A stretch of DNA of 64,000 nucleotides from Massilia sp. W12. GTDB lineage: Bacteria; Pseudomonadota; Gammaproteobacteria; Burkholderiales; Burkholderiaceae_D. Each line of letters opens with the position of its first letter. Positions within the stretch are counted from its first letter, which is position 1. Location: NCBI RefSeq assembly GCF_037300705.1, contig NZ_CP147776.1, positions 5,338,857 to 5,402,856 on the forward strand. Reading direction: 5' to 3'. This document shows positions 51,051-62,111 of this stretch, piece after piece. The notes below the pieces were generated by a model. It was not told where the DNA came from. It was given only the letters and a program-made list of their open reading frames with translations, and searched no databases. Position numbers and translations under genes: made by a program.

Positions 51051-51305
51051 TCATACTTTCTTTTCAGATTCTGGTGTATCAAACTCGTATAAACCCATTT
51101 CCTCGTTCAATGCCACAATTTGATCCATAATTTCTCGGTTATGCAATATATCAGGATGCGCAGACGAAAGCACAACAGTCCTCTTTTCCTTGTCAATTTT
51201 AAGAAAAATTGACTGGTTGCTTCCCAGCACTTCAATGGCTTCTGCCGGGAGTTGCAATTTATGATCCTGGCTTATTTCAGCCGTAAATATTTCATCATTC
51301 ATCAC
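51051..51305 (-). CDS. Small AbrB/MazE-like protein, possible antitoxin or regulator
   Basis: An 84-residue protein. Its N-terminal half (FTAEISQDHKLQLPAEAIEV then LGSNQSIFLKID) has the alternating strand pattern of SpoVT/AbrB-like swapped-hairpin DNA-binding domains, in which a regulator is followed by LPxEAxxxL. The C-terminal half is acidic (IVALNEEMGLYEFDTPESE), as in antitoxin tails. GAGG lies six bases before the ATG. No toxin gene is directly adjacent. Inverted hairpin repeats flank it, as if it were a small mobile cassette. The assignment is by fold pattern only. Confidence 0.55.
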   Translation of the reverse strand: MMNDEIFTAEISQDHKLQLPAEAIEVLGSNQSIFLKIDKEKRTVVLSSAHPDILHNREIMDQIVALNEEMGLYEFDTPESEKKV

Positions 51306-51382
51306 TTACCTCTTTTATAGAATTATTTTTCTCAATTCGACCCGGTAGCATGGATTCAACAAATATAACCATATTCATTATC

Positions 51383-51417
51383 CCGCGTGGGCACAAAAAC
51401 GTGCCCACCCTACCGGG
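51383..51417 (-). repeat. Hairpin repeat, copy 2 (right of the 84-residue gene)
   Basis: GTGGGCAC (51387-51394) and GTGCCCAC (51401-51408) form a perfect eight-base stem with a six-base loop, flanked by CCGC and CCCTACCGGG. It is the inverted partner of 51006-51043. It could also act as a terminator-like structure for the 121-residue gene, which ends at 51457. Confidence 0.7.
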
Positions 51418-51456
51418 CTGCACTATCTTGCACCCCAATATCTGGCATTTCCGCCC

Positions 51457-51822
51457 TCAGACCTGACTTTTTCTATTTTGCTTGATTATTTTTTTCTCAC
51501 TTTCATACGGAGAATATACCATTTCGGCAGAGCGCTCGGTCAAATTAATGGCATAAACCCGTCCATGTTCCTCTTTTATTCTAACCACGCCATCCCTCAC
51601 ACCCATTTCAATGATAAACATGTCTTGCACATCATCTTCTTTTTTTGGGTTATATTTTATGTCATAGATTTTTATAAAAAATAAGTGCTGATTGCTATTG
51701 GCATCTTTTATTTCTAAATATCCTCCATTTTGTTCCAAACCTGCATCTTTCCCAAAATGGAGAACTTCAATCTTCATTCCATTCAATTCCACTGCCGGGA
51801 TTTGTCTTGGCCCCCTTCTCAT
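51457..51822 (-). CDS. Small hypothetical protein directly downstream of the M35-like peptidase
   Basis: A 121-residue, AT-rich gene with an excellent AGGAGG six bases before its ATG. It lies only 12 bases after the peptidase stop, so the two form an operon. The product looks like an all-beta domain (MKIEVLHFGKDAGLEQNGGY, FFIKIYDIKYNP, MFIIEMGVRDGVVRIKEEHG) with a basic tail. No signal peptide or family was recognised. Gene order and spacing make an immunity protein or inhibitor of the peptidase a reasonable guess. Confidence 0.7.
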   Translation of the reverse strand: MRRGPRQIPAVELNGMKIEVLHFGKDAGLEQNGGYLEIKDANSNQHLFFIKIYDIKYNPKKEDDVQDMFIIEMGVRDGVVRIKEEHGRVYAINLTERSAEMVYSPYESEKKIIKQNRKSQV

Positions 51823-51834
51823 ATGTCCTCCTGA

Positions 51835-52848
51835 TTAAAAATATACAACGCTATCTGTATTAGCAGGCAAATAACCTGCCAGATCCATAGCAAAATATGC
51901 CCACGAATCGGCATTTTTGATTGCCTGTGCAGCAGGGAAAATAATGGAAGGTTTTAAACCTCTTGTGTCATAGCGGACATCTCCAGTCGAGACCCCAATA
52001 TGGGATGCCTCATGTAGAACTGTTAATGCGCATTTCCAATGCTCGCCAATATTGACTGCTTTTTTATATCCCCCTGCAATATACATAACATACATATTCT
52101 TTTCAGCACGCTTATAGACACTTCCAAATTTCTCTTCATATTCAATAAGGCTTTTTCTGTCAAATGGATCATCTGAAAATATCAATTTATTTGAATTACA
52201 AATATCTGATATTTTTTTAAATCCATCTAACAATGTAGCAGCAACTTGTTTAACCTGAACCAAATCTTTTTCAGACTCTATAAACCATTTTTCTACTATT
52301 CTAAGTGTTCTTTCGTCTGGACTTCCAAGTAAACTAATTGCCTTCTGTGATACAGCTAATGCCATCTGAACAGAATCAACCATAGTTTCTTTCTCAAATT
52401 CAGAATAGACTTCTTCATCTTTCTTAAGCCACATCAAAACTTTAGAGTCTGTTCCGTTGAGTAAATCGAATATCCAACGCCAGTAAGCTACAGGAGGAGA
52501 ATAAATCCATATTTCCTGTGCATGTCTATTTGCCTTTTTAGTAAAATGTAACATCACTTTCATGAACGCTGCCCGTGTGTTCCATTTTGAATATGGCTCA
52601 CCCGCTTTGGCAATTTTTACTATTAATTCTGGAATTGAAATATTTTGCTTTTTTGCTTCATCCACTATTTTTAGGCGGAATAGATTCAATCCCGTCACAG
52701 CAGACGGAAATGGGCCATTATCATTGAAAATTTCTGTGACTAATACATTTGTTCTAAGAAATGTTGACCACTCACCAGGAAATTTGTGAGTCTTAACAAC
52801 TTCCATGCATTTTTCGTAGACTTTTTCCCTGAAATTTCTTTCAGTCAT
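51835..52848 (-). CDS. M35 (aspzincin)-like zinc metallopeptidase
   Basis: A 337-residue protein from a clearly low-GC gene. The C-terminal 60 residues carry the aspzincin signature: HEASH (about 279-283) for zinc and catalysis, STGDVRYD a few residues later with the presumed third ligand Asp, and NADSWAYFAMDLAG (about 313-326), typical of the Lys-specific M35 branch. The first 220 residues are mostly helical and unassigned. There is no signal peptide, so export would need a dedicated system or none occurs. The ATG at 52848 follows GGGGA; a GTG four codons upstream is less likely. It starts 69 bases after the atpC stop. Confidence 0.78.
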   Translation of the reverse strand: MTERNFREKVYEKCMEVVKTHKFPGEWSTFLRTNVLVTEIFNDNGPFPSAVTGLNLFRLKIVDEAKKQNISIPELIVKIAKAGEPYSKWNTRAAFMKVMLHFTKKANRHAQEIWIYSPPVAYWRWIFDLLNGTDSKVLMWLKKDEEVYSEFEKETMVDSVQMALAVSQKAISLLGSPDERTLRIVEKWFIESEKDLVQVKQVAATLLDGFKKISDICNSNKLIFSDDPFDRKSLIEYEEKFGSVYKRAEKNMYVMYIAGGYKKAVNIGEHWKCALTVLHEASHIGVSTGDVRYDTRGLKPSIIFPAAQAIKNADSWAYFAMDLAGYLPANTDSVVYF

Positions 52849-52877
52849 GAAAATCCCCACTTTTTGATGTATAAATC

Positions 52878-52900
52878 CCCCCGCGCCTCACGGCGCGGGA
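52878..52900 (-). terminator. Likely hairpin terminator of the ATP synthase operon
   Basis: CCGCGCC and GGCGCGG (52881-52887 with 52892-52898) form a strong stem with a four-base loop, 18 bases after atpC. On the minus strand it is followed by only ATTTAT, a poor T-run. Some read-through into the peptidase gene 30 bases further on is therefore plausible. Confidence 0.55.
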
Positions 52901-52917
52901 GTATCAAGTCGCAGAAA

Positions 52918-53340
52918 TCAACGCTTTTGGCGCAGTTTCTGGATTGCGGCGAGCTGTGCAACGGCGGCGGACAGTTCTGCCTGCGCCTTTGCATAGTCAA
53001 TTTTGGTGTCGCGGTTGGCCAGTGCTTCTTCGGCCAGTTTTTTTGCTTCGTTGGCTTTTGCTTCGTCGAGGTCGTGGCCGCGAATTGCGGTGTCAGCCAG
53101 AACCGTTACCGTGCCCGGTTGCACTTCAAGAATGCCGCCAGCGACGAAGACGAATTCCTCTTCGCTCTTGCCAGCCACCTTGATGCGCACCGCGCCCGGC
53201 TTGACGCGGGTAATCAGCGGGGTATGCTTGGGATAAATACCCAATTCACCAGCCTCACCAGGCAACGCGACAAACTCAGCCTCGCCAGCGAAGATTTGCT
53301 CTTCCGCCGAGACCACGTCAACGTGAATAGTGTGTGCCAT
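52918..53340 (-). CDS. atpC: ATP synthase F1 epsilon subunit
   Basis: The 140-residue central-stalk subunit couples rotation to catalysis and can inhibit ATP hydrolysis. The N-terminal beta sandwich ([37 protein letters not shown]) and the C-terminal helical hairpin ([17 protein letters not shown]) are both present. It is the last gene of the atp operon, 57 bases after atpD. AGGAA precedes the ATG. A GC-rich hairpin follows. Confidence 0.96.
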   Translation of the reverse strand: MAHTIHVDVVSAEEQIFAGEAEFVALPGEAGELGIYPKHTPLITRVKPGAVRIKVAGKSEEEFVFVAGGILEVQPGTVTVLADTAIRGHDLDEAKANEAKKLAEEALANRDTKIDYAKAQAELSAAVAQLAAIQKLRQKR

Positions 53341-53397
53341 GGGATTCCTGTCCGGTTAATGCCGCCCCCGCAAATGCCGGGGCGGCGGGCTGAAAGC

Positions 53398-54858
<1,461 letters not shown>

Positions 54859-54861
54859 TTA

Positions 54862-55737
54862 TCACACCGCAGCCGCGCCGGCGACAATCTCGGACAATTC
54901 CTTGGTAATTGCAGCTTGACGGGTCTTGTTATAGACCAGCTTCAATTCACCAATCACGTTACCCGCGTTATCGCTCGCTGCCTTCATCGCCACCATCCGC
55001 GCCGATTGCTCCGACGCCAGGTTTTCCGCCACGGCCTGATAGATCAGCGCCTCGACATAGCGCACCAGCAGTTCGTCAATCACCACTTGCGCATCCGGCT
55101 CGTACAGGTAATCCCAGCCATGGGATCCCTTGTCCGCCTTCAGCTTGTCAGAAGCCAACGGCAGCAATTGCTCCGCCACCGGCTCTTGGCGCATGGTGTT
55201 GATAAAACGGGTGTAGCACAGGTACACCGCATCCAGCTTGCCTTCCTGGTAAGCGTCGAGCATGACCTTGACCGGCCCGATCAACTTTTCCAGGTGCGGC
55301 GTGTCGCCGATTTGCACCGCTTGCGACACCACTTTGGCGCCGATACGGTTCAAAAAGCCCAGACCTTTGTTGCCAATCGCCACCGCTTCCACTTGCTGCC
55401 CCGCTTTTTCTGCTTCGCGGATGTGGTTGGTGACTAAGCGCAGCACGTTGGTGTTCATACCGCCGCACAGACCTTTATCTGTGGTGACGATGATGAAACC
55501 GATCTTGCCGGCCTTGCTGGTCTTGGCTTTGGCCAAAAATGGATGCGTGTACTCCGGGTTGGCTTGCGCCAGATTCGACGTGATATTCCGAATCTTGTCG
55601 GCATACGGGCGGGCGGCGCGCATCCGGTCCTGCGCTTTGCGCATTTTGGATGCGGCAACCATTTCCATCGCCTTGGTGATCTTCTTCGTATTTTCTACGC
55701 TCTTGATCTTGCCGCGTATCTCTTTGCCTACTGCCAT
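54862..55737 (-). CDS. atpG: ATP synthase F1 gamma subunit
   Basis: The 291-residue rotor shaft. The N-terminal helix has the family opening [20 protein letters not shown] and [12 protein letters not shown]. The central Rossmann-like part includes [15 protein letters not shown], and the C-terminal helix ends [20 protein letters not shown]. Length is normal. It sits between atpA (29 bases upstream) and atpD. Confidence 0.98.
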   Translation of the reverse strand: MAVGKEIRGKIKSVENTKKITKAMEMVAASKMRKAQDRMRAARPYADKIRNITSNLAQANPEYTHPFLAKAKTSKAGKIGFIIVTTDKGLCGGMNTNVLRLVTNHIREAEKAGQQVEAVAIGNKGLGFLNRIGAKVVSQAVQIGDTPHLEKLIGPVKVMLDAYQEGKLDAVYLCYTRFINTMRQEPVAEQLLPLASDKLKADKGSHGWDYLYEPDAQVVIDELLVRYVEALIYQAVAENLASEQSARMVAMKAASDNAGNVIGELKLVYNKTRQAAITKELSEIVAGAAAV

Positions 55738-55766
55738 GAGTCCTTACTCCTTGCCAGTTGTGAGGC

Positions 55767-57308
55767 TCAATATGCGCCGGTTTTCTTGAAGTCTGCAACC
55801 GCAGCGGACAAGGCAGCTTCGCTGTCTTTGTCGATTTGTTTGGTTTCTTCAATTTTGGCCAGCAAAGCAGCCTGTTTGGTCTTCATATAGGCGTGCAGCG
55901 CAGCTTCAAACGGCAGAATCTTCTTGACTTCCACATCGTCCATGAAGCCCTTGTTCACTGCGAACAGCGACACAGCCATCAGCGAGATCGGCAGCGGAGC
56001 GTATTGGTTTTGCTTGAGCAATTCGGTGACGCGGGCGCCACGGTCGAGCTGCTTACGGGTCGCTTCGTCCAGATCGGATGCGAACTGCGCGAATGCAGCC
56101 AGTTCACGATACTGCGCCAAGTCGGTACGGATACCGCCGGACAAGCCCTTGATCGCCTTGGTTTGCGCAGCGCCACCCACACGCGACACCGAGATACCTG
56201 CGTTAATTGCAGGACGGATGCCGGAGTTGAACAGCGAGGTTTCCAGGAAGATCTGGCCGTCGGTAATCGAAATCACGTTGGTCGGCACGAATGCGGACAC
56301 GTCGCCAGCCTGGGTTTCAATGATAGGCAGTGCGGTCAGCGAACCGGTCTTGCCCTTCACAGCGCCATTGGTGAACTTTTCCACATAGTCGGCGTTCACG
56401 CGTGCAGCGCGTTCCAGCAGACGGGAGTGCAGGTAGAACACGTCGCCCGGATACGCTTCGCGGCCCGGCGGGCGGCGCAGCAGCAGGGAGATTTGACGAT
56501 ACGCCACAGCTTGCTTGGACAAGTCATCATAGATGATCAGCGCGTCTTCGCCGCGATCGCGGAAGTATTCGCCCATGGCGCAGCCGGCATACGGTGCAAT
56601 GTATTGCATTGCAGCGGATTCGGAAGCGGAAGCGGCCACCACGATGGTGTATTCCATAGCGCCGTGTTGTTCCAGCGCACGCACCACGTTTTTGATCGAC
56701 GAAGCTTTCTGACCGATCGCCACGTAGATACAGGTCATGTTCTGACCTTTTTGATTGATGATGGCGTCAATCGCCACGGCGGTCTTACCGGTTTGACGGT
56801 CGCCAATGATCAATTCACGTTGACCACGGCCGATAGGCACCATGGAGTCAATCGATTTCAAGCCGGTTTGCATCGGCTGGCCCACGGATTCACGCGCGAT
56901 AACGCCCGGCGCGATCTTTTCGATCGGGGTGGTTTCAGCGGTGCTGATGGCGCCTTTGCCGTCGATCGGCTGGCCCAGCGCGTTCACCACGCGGCCCACC
57001 AGTTCACGGCCAATCGGCACTTCCAGAATGCGATTCGTGCATTTCACGGTATCGCCTTCAGAGATGTGCTCGTATTCACCCAGAATAACCGCGCCCACAG
57101 AGTCACGTTCCAGGTTCATCGCCAGGCCGAAGGTGTTGCCCGGGAATTCCAACATTTCACCTTGCATCACTTCGGACAGGCCATGGATGCGGCAAATGCC
57201 GTCGGCCACGGAAATCACCGTGCCCTGATTGCGAATCTCAGCGGAATCGCCTACGCCCTGAATGCGGCTTTTGATCAATTCGCTGATTTCAGAAGGATTG
57301 AGTTGCAT
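55767..57308 (-). CDS. atpA: ATP synthase F1 alpha subunit
   Basis: The 513-residue regulatory subunit. It starts [16 protein letters not shown]; the longer open frame adds 11 spurious residues. The nucleotide-binding P-loop is [13 protein letters not shown] (about 170-182). [20 protein letters not shown] and the signature [20 protein letters not shown] are intact. GGAG lies six bases before the ATG at 57308. It is 57 bases after atpH. Confidence 0.98.
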   Translation of the reverse strand: MQLNPSEISELIKSRIQGVGDSAEIRNQGTVISVADGICRIHGLSEVMQGEMLEFPGNTFGLAMNLERDSVGAVILGEYEHISEGDTVKCTNRILEVPIGRELVGRVVNALGQPIDGKGAISTAETTPIEKIAPGVIARESVGQPMQTGLKSIDSMVPIGRGQRELIIGDRQTGKTAVAIDAIINQKGQNMTCIYVAIGQKASSIKNVVRALEQHGAMEYTIVVAASASESAAMQYIAPYAGCAMGEYFRDRGEDALIIYDDLSKQAVAYRQISLLLRRPPGREAYPGDVFYLHSRLLERAARVNADYVEKFTNGAVKGKTGSLTALPIIETQAGDVSAFVPTNVISITDGQIFLETSLFNSGIRPAINAGISVSRVGGAAQTKAIKGLSGGIRTDLAQYRELAAFAQFASDLDEATRKQLDRGARVTELLKQNQYAPLPISLMAVSLFAVNKGFMDDVEVKKILPFEAALHAYMKTKQAALLAKIEETKQIDKDSEAALSAAVADFKKTGAY

Positions 57309-57365
57309 ACTAACTCCTAATAGTTTTCTCTTGGCCTGCACGAAGGCAGGTGCAGCGTGAGGGGA

Positions 57366-57899
57366 TCAGGCCAGCAGCGCCACTTGCATTTGCTGCAGCT
57401 TGGCGCGCACCGAAGTGTCGAGCACCTGATCGCCAACTTCCACGCGCACACCGCCGATCAGCGCGGCGTCCACGATGACCGATGGGTTGAGCTTGCGGCC
57501 GAATTTCTTTTCCAGCGACGCGATCAATTCCGTCACCTGGCCATCAGCCAGGGGAAAAGCGCTGGTGATAACGGCATCCGCCGCGCCTTCGCTGGCGTTT
57601 TTCAACGCGTGGAATTGCGCGCCGATTTCCGGCATCAGCGCGATGCGACGGTTTTCGACCAGCATGTCGATGAAATTCTTTGCCTGCGCCGTTACCGGCG
57701 ATTTCAGCAAAGCCACAAACAAAGCGCCCATATCGGCGTCGGAGACGTTGGGGTTTTGCGCCAAAGCCAGGACTTCCGGATGGGCTGCTGCCTGGGCCAT
57801 TTCGGCCACCAGCTCAGACCACGCGTTCAAGTCCCCTTCGCGCGCAACGCGAAACAGGGCTTCAGCGTAAGGACGGGCGACGGTTGCAAGTTCTGCCAT
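57366..57899 (-). CDS. atpH: ATP synthase delta subunit (OSCP)
   Basis: The 177-residue peripheral-stalk cap joins subunit b to the F1 head. The N-terminal helical domain ([14 protein letters not shown]) and the C-terminal signature ([20 protein letters not shown] then TSVRAKL) are typical. It starts two bases after the atpF stop, implying coupled translation. Confidence 0.97.
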   Translation of the reverse strand: MAELATVARPYAEALFRVAREGDLNAWSELVAEMAQAAAHPEVLALAQNPNVSDADMGALFVALLKSPVTAQAKNFIDMLVENRRIALMPEIGAQFHALKNASEGAADAVITSAFPLADGQVTELIASLEKKFGRKLNPSVIVDAALIGGVRVEVGDQVLDTSVRAKLQQMQVALLA

Positions 57900-57901
57900 G
57901 A

Positions 57902-58372
57902 TTACAGCTCGGTTGCGAGTTGTTTCAACAGATCAGCATGAGCAGCCTGGTCGACTTCGCGACGCAGAATCTGTTCAGCACCCTTGACCGCCAACGCTGC
58001 GACTTGCGCACGCAGTTCTTCACGCGCACGCGCCACTTGCTGTTCAGCATCGGCTTTGGCTTGCGCCAGAATGCGATCCGCTTCCGCCTTGGCGTTGGCT
58101 TTGATCTCATCGCCGCTCATGGCAGCACGCTTTTCAGCGTCTGCAACACGCTTGGCGCCTTCATCGCGGGCTGCGTTTAACAGCGAGGCGATTTCCTTGT
58201 CTGCGGCAGCGCGGGCGTTTTTGCCCTGTTCTGCAGCGGCCAGGCCATCAGAGATTTTTTTTGCGCGCTCATCCAGTGCGTTAATCAACGGCGGCCACAC
58301 AAACTTCATGGTGAACCAGGCCAGGATGAAGAACACTACTGCTTGCGCAATAAATGTTGCATTCAGATTCAT
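57902..58372 (-). CDS. atpF: ATP synthase Fo subunit b
   Basis: The 156-residue stator arm. One N-terminal membrane helix ([20 protein letters not shown], residues 7-26) is followed by a long charged coiled coil ([20 protein letters not shown] onward) that binds delta. Length equals the common 156. It lies between atpE and atpH. Confidence 0.97.
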   Translation of the reverse strand: MNLNATFIAQAVVFFILAWFTMKFVWPPLINALDERAKKISDGLAAAEQGKNARAAADKEIASLLNAARDEGAKRVADAEKRAAMSGDEIKANAKAEADRILAQAKADAEQQVARAREELRAQVAALAVKGAEQILRREVDQAAHADLLKQLATEL

Positions 58373-58444
58373 CGTTACCTTCCCTTCTCAAAGTGACTTA
58401 AGCCGAACCCCGGTTTGCCCGGGGTTCGGCCTGAGAATCGGCGA

Positions 58445-58705
<261 letters not shown>

Positions 58706-58760
58706 TCAAAAGTCAAAAAATGGAAAAACGTAAATACTGCTAAATCTGGCGCTGCCGCGT

Positions 58761-59938
<1,178 letters not shown>

Positions 59939-60001
59939 CTTTAAGTATCTTTCCAGTGTGCTCGGACAGAAAAATAGGTCCGGGTCTTGCCAAGCCGGGG
60001 G

Positions 60002-60031
60002 ATTATAAGGGCAAGCTGACGTGCACGTCAA
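60002..60031 (-). promoter_or_regulatory. Sigma-70 promoter of the atp operon with a palindrome in the spacer
   Basis: On the minus strand TTGACG (60026-60031) and a perfect TATAAT (60002-60007) are 18 bases apart, about 65 bases before atpI. A perfect 14-base palindrome, TGACGTGCACGTCA (60017-60030), overlaps the -35 and the spacer and could be an operator. Confidence 0.7.
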
Positions 60032-60501
60032 ACGCATGCGCGCCCTGATGCGGGTTTTTTTCGTGATTTTTTTGCTATCCGTGCTTTATTTGTCAAGCAT
60101 CATCATCATTTTTTATGTCAGTTATTTGTAAATTGAATGAATAACCTTGCATTCAGTAATGAATATATTTTGGTCGCTATTACCATTTTTAAATATTTGT
60201 TTTAGATACTCATAAAATACGCCAATGTATAAAGACAGACGATTTTACTTTGACAATATTATAGTGAAGACATCATAAAAAATCGTGCTCACTTTTAGCC
60301 ATTGTTGCAATCTGGAAAATAAAATAATGAAACATTGCTACGAATACATTAAAATATGGACACTTGGCAGTAGCAGTGCAATTTCCCGCTTGAAGTGATG
60401 CAAGCTGACCGGCAGCGTTGATACAAAATCCTCACGCAAAGCCTGGCTGAGGCGTAATTCCAGACTTGGCGCTGCTTTGCAACAAAGCATGCAGCACAGT
60501 T

Positions 60502-60530
60502 TTGACAAAGGCGCGCATGCACGTTACATT
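60502..60530 (+). promoter_or_regulatory. Strong sigma-70 promoter of the CsgG-like / kinase gene set
   Basis: A perfect TTGACA (60502-60507) and TACATT (60525-60530) are separated by exactly 17 bases. Transcription would start near 60537, about 55 bases before the first ATG. Confidence 0.7.
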
Positions 60531-60591
60531 CCTTCGGTTATGTCTGCGTGCACAGCCTCACTCTGCCACCCATTTATTGACAGGATTTGAC

Positions 60592-61251
60592 ATGTTGCGA
60601 AGCATCGGTTTGATATGCGGCCTGCTCCTGGCTTGCCACAGCAATGCACAGGGCTTTAAGTTTCCCAGCGAGCAGGAGGAACAGCAGCGCGCGCAGGCGG
60701 AAGAAAAAGCGCGCGAGGATAAATTGCGCGCCCTGCTGGCCACACCCTGCCGCAGCAATTTGAAGCAAAAGAAAATCATGGTGCTGATCGCAGAACGGCG
60801 TAATGGCTTGCTGATGACGCGCCAATCCGGCTACGGCGCCCATGTCGAAGCCATTAACCACGGTTTGCGCAAACTGGGCTTGAAGACCTACACCCAGGAG
60901 CAAATCCGCCAGCAAATCGCACAGGCGGAAGTCGATGCCTATTTCAAGAATGACCCGGATGCCGCGCTGTCGGCCTCGAAGCGGCTGGCGGCCAGCTATG
61001 TGCTGCGCGGCGTGATTGAGACGGAAGCCAATCAAAATCCCATTATCCCGGTCAACCAAATCAATGTTGACATGCAATTCACCCTGAGCGGCGCGGATGG
61101 CCGCACGATTGCAGAAACCAGTAAAAGTAACGCCAGCGGGGCCGGGGCCAATGTGCACGGCGCCACGCTGGAGCTTGTTAAAGAAAGCGGCGAAGAAGTG
61201 ATCGCCGAACTGTATAGCAGCTATTGCAAAAAAGCGGGCGCGACCCGCTGA
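60592..61251 (+). CDS. Exported protein of unknown function, first gene of the CsgG-like set
   Basis: A 219-residue exported protein. The signal peptide (MLRSIGLICGLLLACHSNAQ) could be read as a lipoprotein (LLAC) or a classical one (SNA|QG). A charged helix follows (SEQEEQQRAQAEEKAREDKL). The C-terminal part looks like the alpha/beta domain of CsgG/FlgT-type proteins: KKIMVLIAERR, HGLRKLGLKTYTQEQIRQQI, DPDAALSASKRLAASYVLRG, FTLSGADGRTIAETSKS. AGGA lies seven bases before the ATG at 60592. It is followed after 38 bases by the CsgG-like gene. The function is unknown. Confidence 0.75.
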   Translation: MLRSIGLICGLLLACHSNAQGFKFPSEQEEQQRAQAEEKAREDKLRALLATPCRSNLKQKKIMVLIAERRNGLLMTRQSGYGAHVEAINHGLRKLGLKTYTQEQIRQQIAQAEVDAYFKNDPDAALSASKRLAASYVLRGVIETEANQNPIIPVNQINVDMQFTLSGADGRTIAETSKSNASGAGANVHGATLELVKESGEEVIAELYSSYCKKAGATR

Positions 61252-61289
61252 CCGGACCGGAAAGCCCATTGTTTTTTAAAGAGGACACC

Positions 61290-62099
61290 ATGAAAAAATT
61301 CTCTCCCATCACTATCGCCCTGGCCGGCCTGCTGACCCTGTCAACCGCCGTACGCGCTGAAGGCCCGGAATTCGGCAATCCCTCGCCGACCGCCGGCAGC
61401 TCCACGTCTGAAAAAGCGAATGCCGCCGCCGATGTCGCGGCGTATAAGGAAATCGAGTACAAAAACAAAGACAAGAAAGGCCCGGCCATCATCGTGCTGC
61501 CGGGCGATGTGAAGAGCAATAACGCGAATTTCATGCAGAAATTCGGCCCCAACAATATCGCCGACTATGCTGAATTGGAATTGGGTAACGCCAATTTCAA
61601 AGTCTTGGAGCGCAGCGGCCTGGGCAAGGTTTTGAATGAAATCTCGCTCGCCTACAACCTGGGCGATCCGAAAGTGGCGAAGAAGACGATGCAAATCGGC
61701 AAATTGAAAACCACCAAATGGATTATCAAATTCGACATCCTGAAAGCTGAGCAAATCGCGGAAGCCAAAAAAGGTTTTGACGGGCGCGCAGTGGGCGGCA
61801 TCATCGGCGCGCTGTTTGGCGGCTCCACCGGCGGCAATGTGGCCGGCGCGGTGGCCGGTTCGGTCAACACTCAGGAAGCCACCGGCGTATGGCTGATTGG
61901 CATGCGTTACAAGATCATCAATGCCGTCACCACCGAGCAGGAAGCCACCGGCTACAAAGAATTGAAAATGGAAGTCGGGGCCAAGGGCAGCAGCGTGCTC
62001 GGGGCGTCGGAGCAGCAAAGCGGCGGCGTTGGTCTGGACACCATGGTGCAAAGACTGGTGCAAACCGCAGTCTGGGAAATCGATTCCAAATACAAATAA
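61290..62099 (+). CDS. CsgG-like secreted or outer-membrane protein
   Basis: A 269-residue exported protein. The signal peptide ends near AVRA|EGP. The core resembles CsgG/HfaB proteins: IADYAELELGNANFKVLERS then GLGKVLNEISLA (CsgG has LERxGLxxLLxE), WIIKFDILKAEQIAEAKKGF, a glycine-rich stretch (AVGGIIGALFGGSTGGNVAG), VWLIGMRYKIINAVTTEQEA, and a final TMVQRLVQTAVWEID. No lipobox Cys is present, unlike E. coli CsgG, so a secretion pore is uncertain. GAGGA lies six bases before the ATG. It sits between an exported partner and a Ser/Thr kinase. Confidence 0.75.
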   Translation: MKKFSPITIALAGLLTLSTAVRAEGPEFGNPSPTAGSSTSEKANAAADVAAYKEIEYKNKDKKGPAIIVLPGDVKSNNANFMQKFGPNNIADYAELELGNANFKVLERSGLGKVLNEISLAYNLGDPKVAKKTMQIGKLKTTKWIIKFDILKAEQIAEAKKGFDGRAVGGIIGALFGGSTGGNVAGAVAGSVNTQEATGVWLIGMRYKIINAVTTEQEATGYKELKMEVGAKGSSVLGASEQQSGGVGLDTMVQRLVQTAVWEIDSKYK

Positions 62100-62111
62100 G
62101 CGGAGCCAGGC

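Larger units (their letters stand above)
59939..60591. other. Divergent intergenic region between atpI and the CsgG-like gene set
   Basis: This 653-base gap carries the atp promoter at its left end and a strong plus-strand promoter at 60502-60530. The middle (about 60060-60360) is strikingly AT-rich, roughly 30% GC by eye, with no open frame that looks like a gene. A weak hairpin before a T-run lies near 60034-60058. Curved AT-rich DNA bound by nucleoid proteins is possible but not shown. Confidence 0.5.
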
